Shown: positions 25,289 through 34,356, counted from the first letter of the stretch. The stretch is DNA of 64,000 bases from Intrasporangiaceae bacterium URHB0013 (GCA_000620545.1 JIBA01000016.1:248001-312000); one strand, 5' to 3'. Notes: a model not told the origin generated them from the letters alone. Numbers and translations: made by a program.

Positions 25289-25861
25289 ATGGGCTTCCAC
25301 ATCGCCAACGAACCAGCCGCTGACCAGGTCCTCGACGAGTACCCGTTCGCCGTCGTCGTCGGGATGATGCTCGACCAGCAGTACGGCATGGAGCATGCGT
25401 TCCGGGGCGGCCACAAGGTGCTGAGCCGCTTCGGCTCGCTGGACCCTGGGGCGATCGCTGCTGCCGACCCCGAGTCGTTCAAGGCCATGGCGAGCACCCC
25501 GCCGGCGATCCACCGCTTCCCCGGCTCCATGGCGGCCCGCCTGCAGGAGCTCGCAGCCCTCGTCGAGGGCCGCTACGGCGGCGACGTCACCCGGCTCTGG
25601 ACCGAGGCGACCACCGGCAAGGAGCTGTTCAAGCGCGTCCAGGAGCTGCCGGGCTTCGGCAAGCAGAAGGCGCAGATCTTCGTGGCCCTGCTCGCCAAGC
25701 AGCTCGGAGTCCGTCCCGAGGGCTGGGAGTCCGTGGCCGGTGACTATGCACTCGAGGGCTACCGCTCGGTGGCCGACGTCGTCGACGCCGAGTCACTCCT
25801 CAAGGTGCGGGAGTACAAGCAGGCCAAGAAGGCAGAGGCAAAGGCGAAGCAGGAGGCCTGA
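25289..25861 (+). CDS. HhH-GPD-type base excision repair family protein
   Basis: A 190-residue protein of the actinobacterial HhH-GPD family. The helix-hairpin-helix is LPGFGKQKAQIFVALLAKQL at about residues 114-133, preceded by VVVGMMLDQQYGMEHAFRG resembling the glycosylase N-terminal helix. The catalytic Lys/Asp of classical Nth/MutY and an FeS cluster are not evident, so glycosylase activity is uncertain. The C-terminus is a Lys/Ala helix. The gene ends at a strong hairpin. Confidence 0.88.
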   Translation: MGFHIANEPAADQVLDEYPFAVVVGMMLDQQYGMEHAFRGGHKVLSRFGSLDPGAIAAADPESFKAMASTPPAIHRFPGSMAARLQELAALVEGRYGGDVTRLWTEATTGKELFKRVQELPGFGKQKAQIFVALLAKQLGVRPEGWESVAGDYALEGYRSVADVVDAESLLKVREYKQAKKAEAKAKQEA

Positions 25862-25878
25862 GCCCCAAGGAGTTCCGT

Positions 25879-25929
25879 ACGTATGCCGCTGGGCTCGCTT
25901 CTCGTGGAAGCGAGCCCAGCGGCATACGT
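25879..25929. terminator. Perfect 23-bp hairpin, bidirectional terminator
   Basis: Arms 25879-25901 and 25907-25929 are perfectly complementary over 23 bp with a 5-nt loop (TCGTG). It lies between convergent genes (the HhH-GPD gene ends at 25861, cystathionine beta-synthase at 25955), as expected for a two-way terminator. The outer stem is ACGTATGCC/GGCATACGT, a head-to-head pair of the dispersed heptamer. There is no U-tract. Confidence 0.85.
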
Positions 25930-25954
25930 GGTCTCAGGCAGCGCCTGACGGAGG

Positions 25955-27325
25955 TCAGTCGGCGAGGAAGCCGAGCAGGTCGGCCCTCGTCAGCACACCG
26001 ATCGGCTTGCCGTCCTCGACGACGAGGATCGCATCGGACTCCTCGAGCTCCTTGCGCGCTGCCGAGACGGGGGAGCCTGCTCCGACGAGCGGCAGGCCGT
26101 TCTCCATGTGCTTCTCGACCGAGTCGGCGAGGTGCGCCTGTCCGGTGAAAAGGGCTGCGAGCAGGGCCCGTTCGCTGACGGAGCCGGCCACCTCGCCCGA
26201 CATGACGGGCGGCTCGGCCTTGACGACGGGCATCTGCGAGACGCCGTACTCGCGGAGGATCTGCACGGCGTCGCGGATGGTCTCGTTGGGGTGCGTGTGC
26301 ACGAGCGCCGGCATGTCACCCGACTTGCCGTGCAGGACGGAGCCGACCGTCGCCTCCGTGTGGTCGTTGAGGAACCCGTAGGAGTGCATCCACTCGTCGT
26401 TGAAGATCTTGCTCATGTAGCCGCGGCCCGAGTCGGGCAGCAGCACCACCATGACGGCGTCCTCGGGCAGGTCCCGGGCGGCGCGCAACGCGGCCACGAC
26501 GGCCATGCCGCACGAGCCTCCGACGAGCAGTCCCTCCTCGCGGGCGAGGCGACGGGTCATCTCGAACGAGTCGGCGTCGCTCACGGCGATGACCTCGTCG
26601 ACGACCGACGGGTCGTACGCCCCCGGCCAGAAGTCCTCACCGACGCCCTCGACGAGGTAGGGACGACCCGTACCGCCGGAGTAGACGGAGCCTTCCGGGT
26701 CGGCTGCGATGATGCGCACGGCGCCGTCGCTGACCTCCTTGAGGTACTTGCCGACGCCGCTGATCGTGCCGCCGGTGCCGGCGCCGGCGACGAAGTGCGT
26801 GACCCGGGCGTCGGTGTCGCGCCAGATCTCGGGGCCGGTGGTCAGGTAGTGGCTGTTGGGGCCCTCGGGGTTGTAGTACTGGTTCGGCTTCCAGGCGCCG
26901 TCGATCTCCCGCACGAGACGGTCGGAGACGGAGTAGTAGGAGTCCGGGTGCTCGGGCTCGACGGCCGTCGGGCAGACGACGACCTCGGCGCCGTACGCCT
27001 TGAGCACGTCGCGCTTGTCCTGGCTCACCTTGTCGGGGCAGACGAACACGCAATGGTACCCGCGACGTTGGGCCACGAGCGCCAGGCCCACACCGGTGTT
27101 GCCGCTCGTCGGCTCGACGATGGTGCCGCCTGGGCTCAGCAGGCCGTCGCGCTCGGCGGCCTCGACCATGCGCAGGGCGATGCGATCCTTCACCGAGCCG
27201 CCGGGGTTGAAGTACTCCACCTTCGCCAGCACGGTGCACCTCACCCCCGCGTCCGCGGCGATGGCGCCGAGCTTGACCAGGGGCGTGTTGCCGACGAGGT
27301 CGGCGACGTTCTCTGCATACTTCAC
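25955..27325 (-). CDS. cbs: Cystathionine beta-synthase
   Basis: A 456-residue PLP enzyme with C-terminal CBS pair. The PLP Lys is K46 in FNPGGSVKDRIA; the phosphate loop is AGAGTGGTISG and the substrate loop EPTSGNTGVGLALVA. Residues about 330-456 form two CBS domains (IRDAVQILREYGVSQMPVV; DAILVVEDGKPIGVLTRADL). It condenses homocysteine and serine to cystathionine (transsulfuration). The CBS tail separates it from cysteine synthase, though O-acetylserine-type activity cannot be excluded. Cytoplasmic; ATG at 27325. Confidence 0.93.
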   Translation of the reverse strand: MKYAENVADLVGNTPLVKLGAIAADAGVRCTVLAKVEYFNPGGSVKDRIALRMVEAAERDGLLSPGGTIVEPTSGNTGVGLALVAQRRGYHCVFVCPDKVSQDKRDVLKAYGAEVVVCPTAVEPEHPDSYYSVSDRLVREIDGAWKPNQYYNPEGPNSHYLTTGPEIWRDTDARVTHFVAGAGTGGTISGVGKYLKEVSDGAVRIIAADPEGSVYSGGTGRPYLVEGVGEDFWPGAYDPSVVDEVIAVSDADSFEMTRRLAREEGLLVGGSCGMAVVAALRAARDLPEDAVMVVLLPDSGRGYMSKIFNDEWMHSYGFLNDHTEATVGSVLHGKSGDMPALVHTHPNETIRDAVQILREYGVSQMPVVKAEPPVMSGEVAGSVSERALLAALFTGQAHLADSVEKHMENGLPLVGAGSPVSAARKELEESDAILVVEDGKPIGVLTRADLLGFLAD

Positions 27326-27533
27326 ACGCCCATCCTAGGAGGGCCGTCCCACGCGCCGAGACAGGCGGTCGCCTCAGCGTCCGCACCGTCCACGCTGCGC
27401 CCCCGCCGTCCGTGCCGTCCACCCCGGCCGCCAGGGCCGTCACCCGCGGAACTCGCGAACCGGGCACGGACCGTTCGGCCCGGGCGTTACCGTGGTGCAC
27501 CCGGTTGACCACGGCACAGGAGGGGGCTTCGGC

Positions 27534-28640
27534 ATGGGGCGGGCACGGCGCGCGCGCAAGATCGCCCAGGCGGCGGCATACGGCGGCGGCATGGGTGTCG
27601 CCGGTCTCGGCGCGCTCGGAGCCCTCGGCTACGGACTCATCCGCGCCGAGGCCGTGATGGCCCGGCGGATCGTTGGCCAGCACTTCGAGGGCGCCCCCTC
27701 GGACGGCGACACCTATGGATCCGGCTCCGGGGCGCCCCTGCACCTCCTCGTGCTCGGCGACTCCACCGGGGTCGGCATGGGTGCGGACCACCCCCACCAG
27801 ACGATCGGCGCCACCATCGCGAACGGCGTCGCCGCCTTCAGCGGCTGCCCCGTCGAGCTGACCAACGTCGCCGTCATCGGCGCCGAGTCCACGGGCCTCG
27901 ACGAGCAGGTCGACCGGGGACTCGCCGCCGTACCCGTGCCGGACGTCGCCCTCATCCTGGTGGGCGCCAACGACGTGACCCACCGCATCGACAAGTCCGT
28001 CGCCGTACGCCACCTCGGGATGGCCGTCCGCAGACTCAGGGAGGCGAGGGCCGAGGTCGTCGTCGGTACCTGCCCCGACCTCGGCGCCATCCGGCCCGTC
28101 CCACAGCCGCTCCGCCTGCTCGCGCGCCGCTGGTCACGCGATCTCGCCGCGGCCCAGACCGTCGCCGTCGTCGAGGCCGGCGGACGAGCCGTCTCGATCG
28201 GCGACCTCCTCAGCGAGGCCTTCTCGGCCGAGCCGCACGTGATGTTCAGCAAGGACCGCTTCCACCCGAGCCCCGCGGGCTACGCCCGCGTCGCTGCCGC
28301 CCTGCTGCCCACGGTCAGCGCGGCCCTCGACCTCTTCGGGGAGCGGAGCACGCCGACCGAGCCGAACCCGCGCCGCGGCGAGGGCGTCGGCCCGCTGGCC
28401 GTGGCCGCGACGCGAGCCGTCACCCAGCCCGGCAGCGAGGTGGCGGCAGCCGAGGTAGGCGGACAGGCCCGAGGACCACGCGGCCGCTGGGCCGTGCTGC
28501 TGCACCGCATCCGGCCTGCCGTGCCCCTGCCTGCCCCAGCGACAACGGGCCCCACGGCGCCCGCCGACGACCCCACGGCGCCCGCCGGCGACCCGACCGC
28601 GCACGCCGACGGGCGGACCGAGGACCCCGTCCTGCGCTGA
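27534..28640 (+). CDS. SGNH/GDSL-family hydrolase, probably membrane-anchored
   Basis: A 368-residue protein. Block I LLVLGDSTGVGMG holds the nucleophilic Ser; block III GANDVTH the Asn; and DRFHPSPAGYA the catalytic Asp-His. The N-terminus is basic followed by a hydrophobic Ala/Gly segment (VAGLGALGALGYGLI), likely a membrane anchor. The C-terminal about 80 residues are Pro/Thr/Ala-rich with GDPTAP-like repeats. ATG at 27534 has AGGAGGGGG nine bases upstream. An esterase or lipase role at the envelope is likely; substrate unknown. Confidence 0.88.
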   Translation: MGRARRARKIAQAAAYGGGMGVAGLGALGALGYGLIRAEAVMARRIVGQHFEGAPSDGDTYGSGSGAPLHLLVLGDSTGVGMGADHPHQTIGATIANGVAAFSGCPVELTNVAVIGAESTGLDEQVDRGLAAVPVPDVALILVGANDVTHRIDKSVAVRHLGMAVRRLREARAEVVVGTCPDLGAIRPVPQPLRLLARRWSRDLAAAQTVAVVEAGGRAVSIGDLLSEAFSAEPHVMFSKDRFHPSPAGYARVAAALLPTVSAALDLFGERSTPTEPNPRRGEGVGPLAVAATRAVTQPGSEVAAAEVGGQARGPRGRWAVLLHRIRPAVPLPAPATTGPTAPADDPTAPAGDPTAHADGRTEDPVLR

Positions 28641-28679
28641 GGCCGCCCTGCACCCAGCCGGAAGATCGCACCACGACGA

Positions 28680-28715
28680 CGAAGGGACCGCCCGCTCGTG
28701 CGGACGGCCCCTTCG
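28680..28715. terminator. Imperfect 16-bp hairpin between convergent genes
   Basis: CGAAGGGACCGCCCGC and GCGGACGGCCCCTTCG pair over 16 positions with two mismatches and a TCGT loop. It lies between the stops of the SGNH hydrolase and the lipoprotein genes. Confidence 0.65.
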
Positions 28716-28729
28716 TGCTGACTGCGCGG

Positions 28730-29518
28730 TCAGCTGACCTTCATGATCTGGCTCGCCTCGGGCGCCTTGATGCCGAGGTCCGCGTTCCACTGTGAGAAGT
28801 CCAACTGACCCGGGCTGGCCGAGGACCCGGTGAAGCGCACGACCTCGGACTTGTCCTTGGAGACGTAGAGCGCACCCTCCGTCTTGCCCTTCTTGTCGGT
28901 GAGGACCCAGCAGTCCACGCCGCCGACGTTCTCGCTCGCGACGTCGGTGGCGAGCTGCTCGGGCGTCACCGCACCGAAGGCCTTCTCCAGGAACGTCTTG
29001 AGGCTGAGGCTCTCGGTCATCGCGGAGGCCGAGGACGGCGCCTGGATGAACTTGTCGCCGGCCTTCTGCACGGACGCCGGGGCGCCCTGCTTCTTCCAGA
29101 ACGTCTCGTCACCCTGGATGTAGACGCCGTCGGCGACCGAGATGACACGAGCCTTGCCGTCGCCCTCCATGGAGATGGCGATGTCGGCGGTCTTGCCGTC
29201 GCTCGTGCCCTTGAAGTCGATCTTGATCGTCTTGCCGCTCTGGTCGACCTCCCCGACGAAGGCGCCCGAGGTGGCGGCGAGCGCGTTCGTCTTGGCCTTG
29301 TCGAGGATGTCGGAGGCCTCGGGAGCGTCGGTGGCGCCCGCCGAGCTCGAGCTCGCCGGGGCGGTGGCCGTCGGCGCGGTGGCACTCGCGGAACCGCTGG
29401 AGCCGCTGGAGGCGGTGGAGCTGGTGGCGGGCGTGTCGGACTTCGAGCACGCGGCCGCGCCGAGGCTGATCGCGATCGCGCCGGACACGGCGACGACGCG
29501 AGTCGTGAAGCTGTTCAT
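28730..29518 (-). CDS. LppX/LprAFG-family lipoprotein
   Basis: A 262-residue lipoprotein. The signal peptide ends in the lipobox GAAAC (Cys24), followed by a Ser/Thr/Ala-rich linker to about residue 65. The remainder has the LppX_LprAFG pattern of a half-barrel that binds lipids (DILDKAKTNALAATSGAFVGE; IAISMEGDGKARVISVADG; VDCWVLTDKKGK). Mycobacterial relatives carry lipids or glycolipids across the periplasm. ATG at 29518 with AAGGGG upstream. It stands alone, divergent from the thiolase. Confidence 0.9.
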   Translation of the reverse strand: MNSFTTRVVAVSGAIAISLGAAACSKSDTPATSSTASSGSSGSASATAPTATAPASSSSAGATDAPEASDILDKAKTNALAATSGAFVGEVDQSGKTIKIDFKGTSDGKTADIAISMEGDGKARVISVADGVYIQGDETFWKKQGAPASVQKAGDKFIQAPSSASAMTESLSLKTFLEKAFGAVTPEQLATDVASENVGGVDCWVLTDKKGKTEGALYVSKDKSEVVRFTGSSASPGQLDFSQWNADLGIKAPEASQIMKVS

Positions 29519-29842
29519 GGTGGGCGTGCCCCTTGGTCGTCGGCGGTTCGGAGGGTCCGAACCCTGCGCCGCGCGCCTGGCGCGTCGGCGACTCGTCCAC
29601 CCTAGCGGTCGCTCAGGCAGAGCCCCGGACCCCGCCCGAGGGGATCCGACACCCTCGACCCCTCGTCAGAGCCGCCAGCGCATGCCCACCGCCCCTTCCG
29701 GCCCGTGGCCGGCGAGACGCAGGTCATGGCCGGCGGGCTGTCCAACCGGTGTGAGGACGTCCTACCATCGTGGGGACTGAGCGAGCGCTTAGTCGCCCGT
29801 CGGGTCGCCGCGGGCCGTCGATGCTGCACCAGGAGATGTCCC
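29519..29842. promoter_or_regulatory. Divergent intergenic region with a TetR-type palindrome
   Basis: 324 bp between the lipoprotein and thiolase starts. ACTGAGCG-AG-CGCTTAGT at 29776-29793 is an inverted repeat with 8-bp arms and one mismatch, the shape of operators bound by TetR-family regulators of fatty-acid genes. It sits 50 bp upstream of the thiolase start, probably over its promoter. I see nothing else convincing in the stretch. Confidence 0.6.
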
Positions 29843-31066
29843 GTGACCGAAGCCGTCATCGTCTCGACCGCCCGCTCCCCGTTCGGCCGGGCCTTCAAGG
29901 GCTCGCTCAAGGAGGTCCGCCCCGACGACCTCGCGGCCACGGTCATCCAGGCCGCCCTCGACAAGGTGCCGGCGCTCGACAAGCGCCTCGTCGAGGACAT
30001 CTACCTCGGCTGCGCCGAGCCCTCCGGCCGGCACGGCTCCAACATGGCCAAGGTGGTCGCCACCCTCCTCGACCTCGACGCGACGCCCGCCGCGACGATC
30101 AACCGCTTCTGCGCCAGCTCGGCCCAGACGACGCGCATGGCCTTCCACGCGATCAAGGCCGGCGAGGGCGACATCTTCGTGTCGGCAGGCGTCGAGTGCG
30201 TCTCGCAGTACACCGACTGGGCCGGAGCCGGCGGCGCCAAGGAGGACCAGCAGAACGGTCGCTTCGCCGACGCCCAGGCGCGGACCCGGCGCATCGCCGA
30301 GACCAACGAGACGTGGACCGACCCGCGCGAGGACGGCGCCCTGCCCGACATCTACATCGCGATGGGTCAGACGGCCGAGAACGTCGCCACGGCCTACGGC
30401 GTCACTCGCGAGCGCCAGGACGAGTGGGGCGTCACGAGCCAGAACCGCGCCGAGGCTGCCATCGGCCGAGGCTTCTTCGACTGGGAGATCACTCCGGTCA
30501 CGACCCCGGACGGCTCCGTGGTGAGCAAGGACGACGGCCCGCGCGCCGGCGTGACGCTCGAGGCGGTGCAGGCCCTCAACCCGGTCTTTCGCCAGCAGGG
30601 CACCGTGACGGCCGGCAACTGCTGCCCGCTCAACGACGGCGCGGCGGCCCTCGTGATCATGAGCGACACGAAGGCGAAGGAGCTCGGGCTCGAGCCGCTC
30701 GCCCGCGTCGTCTCCACCGCCGCGACCGGCCTCTCCCCCGAGATCATGGGCCTCGGCCCCGTCGAGGCGACGAACCTCGCCCTCAAGCGGGCCGGCCTCT
30801 CGATCGGCGACATCGACCTCTACGAGATCAACGAGGCCTTCGCCGCCCAGGTCATCGGCTCGGCCGACCAGATCGGCATGGACTACGACAGGCTCAACGT
30901 CAACGGCGGCGCCATCGCGATCGGCCACCCGTTCGGTGCCACGGGCGCCCGCATCACCGGGACGCTCATCAACGCCCTGCGCGAGCGCGACGGCCAGTTC
31001 GGGCTCGAGACGATGTGCGTTGGCGGCGGCCAGGGCATGGCTGTCATCTTCGAGCGCCTCAGCTGA
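29843..31066 (+). CDS. Acetyl-CoA C-acyltransferase (thiolase, FadA type)
   Basis: A 407-residue thiolase. The acyl-enzyme Cys is in TINRFCASSAQTTRMA; the C-terminal active site shows NEAFAAQ, NVNGGAIAIGHPFGATGAR (His) and the final Cys in LETMCVGGGQGMAVIF. It cleaves 3-ketoacyl-CoA in beta-oxidation. GTG at 29843 (VTEAVIVSTARSPFGRA) follows GGAGA and gives the canonical thiolase N-terminus. No partner fadB is adjacent. Probably controlled through the palindrome upstream. Confidence 0.94.
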   Translation: MTEAVIVSTARSPFGRAFKGSLKEVRPDDLAATVIQAALDKVPALDKRLVEDIYLGCAEPSGRHGSNMAKVVATLLDLDATPAATINRFCASSAQTTRMAFHAIKAGEGDIFVSAGVECVSQYTDWAGAGGAKEDQQNGRFADAQARTRRIAETNETWTDPREDGALPDIYIAMGQTAENVATAYGVTRERQDEWGVTSQNRAEAAIGRGFFDWEITPVTTPDGSVVSKDDGPRAGVTLEAVQALNPVFRQQGTVTAGNCCPLNDGAAALVIMSDTKAKELGLEPLARVVSTAATGLSPEIMGLGPVEATNLALKRAGLSIGDIDLYEINEAFAAQVIGSADQIGMDYDRLNVNGGAIAIGHPFGATGARITGTLINALRERDGQFGLETMCVGGGQGMAVIFERLS

Positions 31067-31102
31067 CGGATCGCGCGGCGAGCAGCCGGGAGCGGGCGGA
31101 GG

Positions 31103-31417
31103 TCAGAGCTCGCGACGTATGCCGGCAAGCTCGTCCGCGATCGCGGCCGGGTCAGCTCGCGGCTGGAACAGGAACAGGTCGAAGACCATGACGGTGAGCT
31201 GGTCCATCACGGCGGCCGGACCGAGGTCGGGCACCTGCTGTGGCACGGCCCCGCGCGTCTCGGCCACGCGGTCGGCGAGCGACTGGACGAGAACCCGGAC
31301 GGACGGCATACGTGAAAGCGCGTGGTCGAGCGGAAGCTGGTGCCACCGCTCGACCACGCGCCGGAGCTCGTCGGACACCTCCTGCGGGGTCGGCGAACCC
31401 ACGCGAGGAGACGTCAC
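31103..31417 (-). CDS. Small uncharacterised protein, 104 residues
   Basis: An Arg/Leu/Val-rich helical protein (VSDELRRVVERWHQLPLD ... VLVQSLADRVAETRG ... AAVMDQLTVMVFDLFLFQPR) with no recognised motif, signal or membrane span. Codon third positions are almost all G/C, supporting coding. Two GTATGCC motifs fall in it; one is read as Gly-Ile with a rare ATA codon. It lies 17 bp downstream of the BI-1 gene's stop on the same side... in fact its start is 17 bp before that stop in map order, so it is the next gene after BI-1 only in map position and follows it in transcription. Confidence 0.65.
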   Translation of the reverse strand: MTSPRVGSPTPQEVSDELRRVVERWHQLPLDHALSRMPSVRVLVQSLADRVAETRGAVPQQVPDLGPAAVMDQLTVMVFDLFLFQPRADPAAIADELAGIRREL

Positions 31418-31434
31418 CGCTCAGGGGTCGAGAG

Positions 31435-32319
31435 TCAGTCGCGCAGGCGCGCGAAGAGACGGACGAACTCGATGTAGAGCCAGACGATCGAGACGATGAG
31501 GCCATGGGCCAGCAGCCACGAGTACTTCTTCGGGGCGCCCACCCGGACGGCGTTGTCGATCGTGTCGAAGTCGATGGCCAGGGAGTACGACGCGAGGCCG
31601 ACGCCGAGGATCGACAGGCCGATGCCGAGAGGACCGCTGCCGCCGAAGCCCCAGCCGTCGATAACGCCGGTCATGAGCAGGACGACCTGCAGCAGCGAGA
31701 AGAGGCCGTAGCCGACGATCGCGAAGAAGAACATCCGACGCGTCTTGTCGTTGACCTTCACGAAGCCCGTCGCGTAGCCGACATACATCGCCACGAACAC
31801 GCACAGGGTCGCCAGCACCGCCATCTGCACGACGCCCGCGTAGTCGGGGATCGAGTTGATGTACTGGCTGAAGGCACCGAGGAAGGCACCCTGCAGCACG
31901 GCGTAGACCATGAGCAGCGGCACCGACACCTTCTTCATGAAGGCGATGACGAAGCCGAGGGCCAGCGTGCCGAACATGCCACCGAGCCAGAACGGCAGCG
32001 TCATGTCGGTGTTGGCCGCGGTCCAGACCCACGACGCGAAGGCGACGGCGACCGTGACGACGAAGAGCGTCAGGCTCTTGATGACGACGTCGTCGATGGT
32101 GACGCGACCGGTGTCGGCGGGGCCGGCCGGCGGCTGCGCATACATCTCGTTCAGCTGCTGCGCCGTCATCGCGTCCTGGGTCGCATAGCCGGTCGTCGCG
32201 GCCTGGGTCCCCTGCTGCGCCGGCCGCTGCGGACTGCCCTGCGGAGCGCCGAAGCCGGCGTAGCGCTCCTTCTCGATCTGCTTGTTGAGCCGGTCGAAGA
32301 CCGGGTTTCCACCTGCCAT
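31435..32319 (-). CDS. Bax inhibitor-1/YccA-family membrane protein
   Basis: A 294-residue protein. Residues 1-75 are hydrophilic and Gln/Ala/Pro-rich; the rest has seven hydrophobic segments typical of actinobacterial YccA/BI-1 proteins (VTIDDVVIKSLTLFVVTVAV; FVIAFMKKVSVPLLMVYAVL; LCVFVAMYVGYATGFVKVND; SYSLAIDFDTIDNAV; ending YIEFVRLFARLRD). Bacterial members may be calcium leak channels; the function here is unproven. ATG at 32319 follows GAGGAGCG. The small unknown gene lies 17 bp downstream in its transcription direction. Confidence 0.93.
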   Translation of the reverse strand: MAGGNPVFDRLNKQIEKERYAGFGAPQGSPQRPAQQGTQAATTGYATQDAMTAQQLNEMYAQPPAGPADTGRVTIDDVVIKSLTLFVVTVAVAFASWVWTAANTDMTLPFWLGGMFGTLALGFVIAFMKKVSVPLLMVYAVLQGAFLGAFSQYINSIPDYAGVVQMAVLATLCVFVAMYVGYATGFVKVNDKTRRMFFFAIVGYGLFSLLQVVLLMTGVIDGWGFGGSGPLGIGLSILGVGLASYSLAIDFDTIDNAVRVGAPKKYSWLLAHGLIVSIVWLYIEFVRLFARLRD

Positions 32320-32504
32320 GTGAGTGCGCTCCTCGAAGCACTGGGTGCCACGACCCGCGAATGGGCGTGGCGACTGTCCCCAAGGGTAAGCGAACGCACC
32401 CCACCGGAAGGTTCCCGCGCGCGCCCGGGACCGCGCCGAAACCCGATCGTGACGCGCGTCGGCCGGCAGCTGGTAGCCCGGCGCCGCGGCATACTGGGGA
32501 CCCC

Positions 32505-32579
32505 GCCCCCGTGGCCCAATCGGCAGAGGCAGGCGACTTAAAATCGCCAACGGTGAGGGTTCGAGTCCCTCCGGGGGTA
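32505..32579 (+). tRNA. tRNA-Leu-like, anticodon UAA, short variable region
   Basis: A 75-nt cloverleaf. Acceptor GCCCCCG pairs with CGGGGGT (first pair G-U), discriminator A, no encoded CCA. The D arm has a 3-bp stem GCC/GGC and loop ending GGCAGA, the pattern of leucine tRNAs. Anticodon stem GGCGA/TCGCC encloses CTTAAAA, anticodon TAA (32539-32541). The variable region is only AACGGT, not the long arm expected of leucine tRNAs. T arm GAGGG-TTCGAGT-CCCTC. Leucine identity rests on anticodon and D arm. Confidence 0.88.
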
Positions 32580-32772
32580 CGACAGCGGCACGGGTCGTCC
32601 GGGCACGGTTTCGTAACGGCACCGCTCCCGCGGTGAGCAGGGTGAAGCACGCACTCTGCCACTGCGCCTAGGATGACCCAAGAGATCGAGGTCACGGGGC
32701 CATGCCGACGCGCTCCTCCTGGCCTGTGCCGCACCGCTGAGTGCGAACCCACACCACATGAAGGAGCTGCGG

Positions 32773-34356
32773 GTGCTGGAGCATCGTGTCGCCGGGGCGA
32801 CGACGACGGCTCCTGCTCGCACGCCGTGGGTCGCCGACCCGCGCGTGGCGGCGTTCGGCGACCGGCTCGCCGCAGCCCTGCGCCGCAGCTGGGCCGACCC
32901 CATGGTGCGCCGAGGCACGCTCGGGATGTCGCTGGTGGCGGGCGGCTCGATCAGCCCTGCGTTCCTGCCTGCCGACACCTTCGAGCTGCCGGCCTCGCCG
33001 CTCATCGAGCGCTTCGGCCTCGAGTGGCTCGGGACCGGGGCCGGGAGAGTCCTGACCACGATCCTGCTCGCCGTCGGCATGGCGCTGCTCGTCGACGCGT
33101 GGCTGCGGATGCGTCCGGTCCACGGCCGCAAGGCGCCGTCCATGGCCTGGCTGCTGTGGAGCCTGCCGATCATGCTCGCGCCGCCGCTCTTCAGCCGCGA
33201 CGCCTACAGCTACGCCGCGCAGGGCCAGATCGTCCACCGCGGGATGGACCCGTATGCCGTCGGCCCCTACTGGGTGGCGGGCCCCTTCGCCGACCAGGTC
33301 GACCCGATGTGGGTGCAGACACCGGCCCCCTACGGGCCCCTCGCGCTCCAGGTCCAGCACGCCATCGTGGGGATCTTTCCCGAGAACGCCTATGTCTCGG
33401 CCGTCGCGATGCGGGTGCCCGCGCTCCTCGCGGTGGGCCTGCTGGCCTACGCGCTGCCCCGCCTGGCTGAGCGCTACGGCGTCAGCGGCCGGCACGCGCT
33501 CTGGCTCGGCGTGCTCAACCCGCTCGTCATGATGCACTTCATCGGTGGTGCCCACGGCGACGCCGTCATGGTCGCCCTCGTCACCTTCGCCCTGCTGCTC
33601 GGCAGCCGCGGCCAGCTCGTCCTGGCGGCCATGACGATCGCGGCGGCCGCCGCGTACAAGCAGACCGCCGTGCTGGCCCTCATCGGCATCGTGGGCATGG
33701 CCCTGCAGGCCCAGACCGACCTGGAACCGGGAGCCCGGGCGCGTCTCCGGGCGATGATCCGCCACGGCCTCGTCTACGGCGGCGTCACCGCGGCGACGTT
33801 CACGGCCATCACGGCCGTGAGCGGACTGGGCTGGGGCTGGATCCCCAACCTGTCCGTGCCCGTCTCGCTGCGCTCGATGGTCGCGCCACCGACGTTCGTC
33901 GGCAGTGTCGTCGAGTGGCTCATGCGCGTCGGCGGCATGCCCGAGAGCGTGGCCGCCGCGCCGGTGCCGATCGCGCAGACCATCGGCCTGCTCGCCGGCC
34001 TGGCCGCCATCGCCTGGATCACGTGGCGGGTCGCACCGCGCAACCCGGTGCTCGCGACGGCCGGGGCGCTGCTCGCTCTGTGCGCCTCGGGGCCGGTCCT
34101 GCACCCGTGGTACCTCCTCTGGGGCGGCCTGCTCCTCGCCGCCGTGCGCCTGTCCGCGAGGTACGTGCGCACCGTCGTCTTCGTGACCCTCTTCTTCGTC
34201 ACCTACGGCGTCGTCGACGCGACGGTCTCCAACGGCACGTGGGCGCTCGGCGTCTCGGCCGCGCTGTGGATGGCCGCGCGGCTGCGCGCCAACCGCCGTC
34301 GGGTGCACGAGCAAGCCGACGAGCCCGTGCTCGCCGCCGCCCTCCCCCGCCACTGA
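32773..34356 (+). CDS. MptA/MptB-like alpha-(1,6)-mannosyltransferase
   Basis: About 527 residues with some 12-13 membrane segments. The loop LFSRDAYSYAAQGQIVHRGM contains the Arg-Asp motif of GT-C polyprenol-phosphate mannose transferases, and DPYAVGPYWVAG and HPWYLLWGG are typical of the actinobacterial MptA/MptB group that elongates lipomannan cores. It would act on the outer face of the membrane. GTG at 32773 is preferred because AAGGAG lies seven bases upstream; an ATG at 32758 includes that site in the coding sequence. It stands alone after the tRNA. Confidence 0.88.
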   Translation: MLEHRVAGATTTAPARTPWVADPRVAAFGDRLAAALRRSWADPMVRRGTLGMSLVAGGSISPAFLPADTFELPASPLIERFGLEWLGTGAGRVLTTILLAVGMALLVDAWLRMRPVHGRKAPSMAWLLWSLPIMLAPPLFSRDAYSYAAQGQIVHRGMDPYAVGPYWVAGPFADQVDPMWVQTPAPYGPLALQVQHAIVGIFPENAYVSAVAMRVPALLAVGLLAYALPRLAERYGVSGRHALWLGVLNPLVMMHFIGGAHGDAVMVALVTFALLLGSRGQLVLAAMTIAAAAAYKQTAVLALIGIVGMALQAQTDLEPGARARLRAMIRHGLVYGGVTAATFTAITAVSGLGWGWIPNLSVPVSLRSMVAPPTFVGSVVEWLMRVGGMPESVAAAPVPIAQTIGLLAGLAAIAWITWRVAPRNPVLATAGALLALCASGPVLHPWYLLWGGLLLAAVRLSARYVRTVVFVTLFFVTYGVVDATVSNGTWALGVSAALWMAARLRANRRRVHEQADEPVLAAALPRH

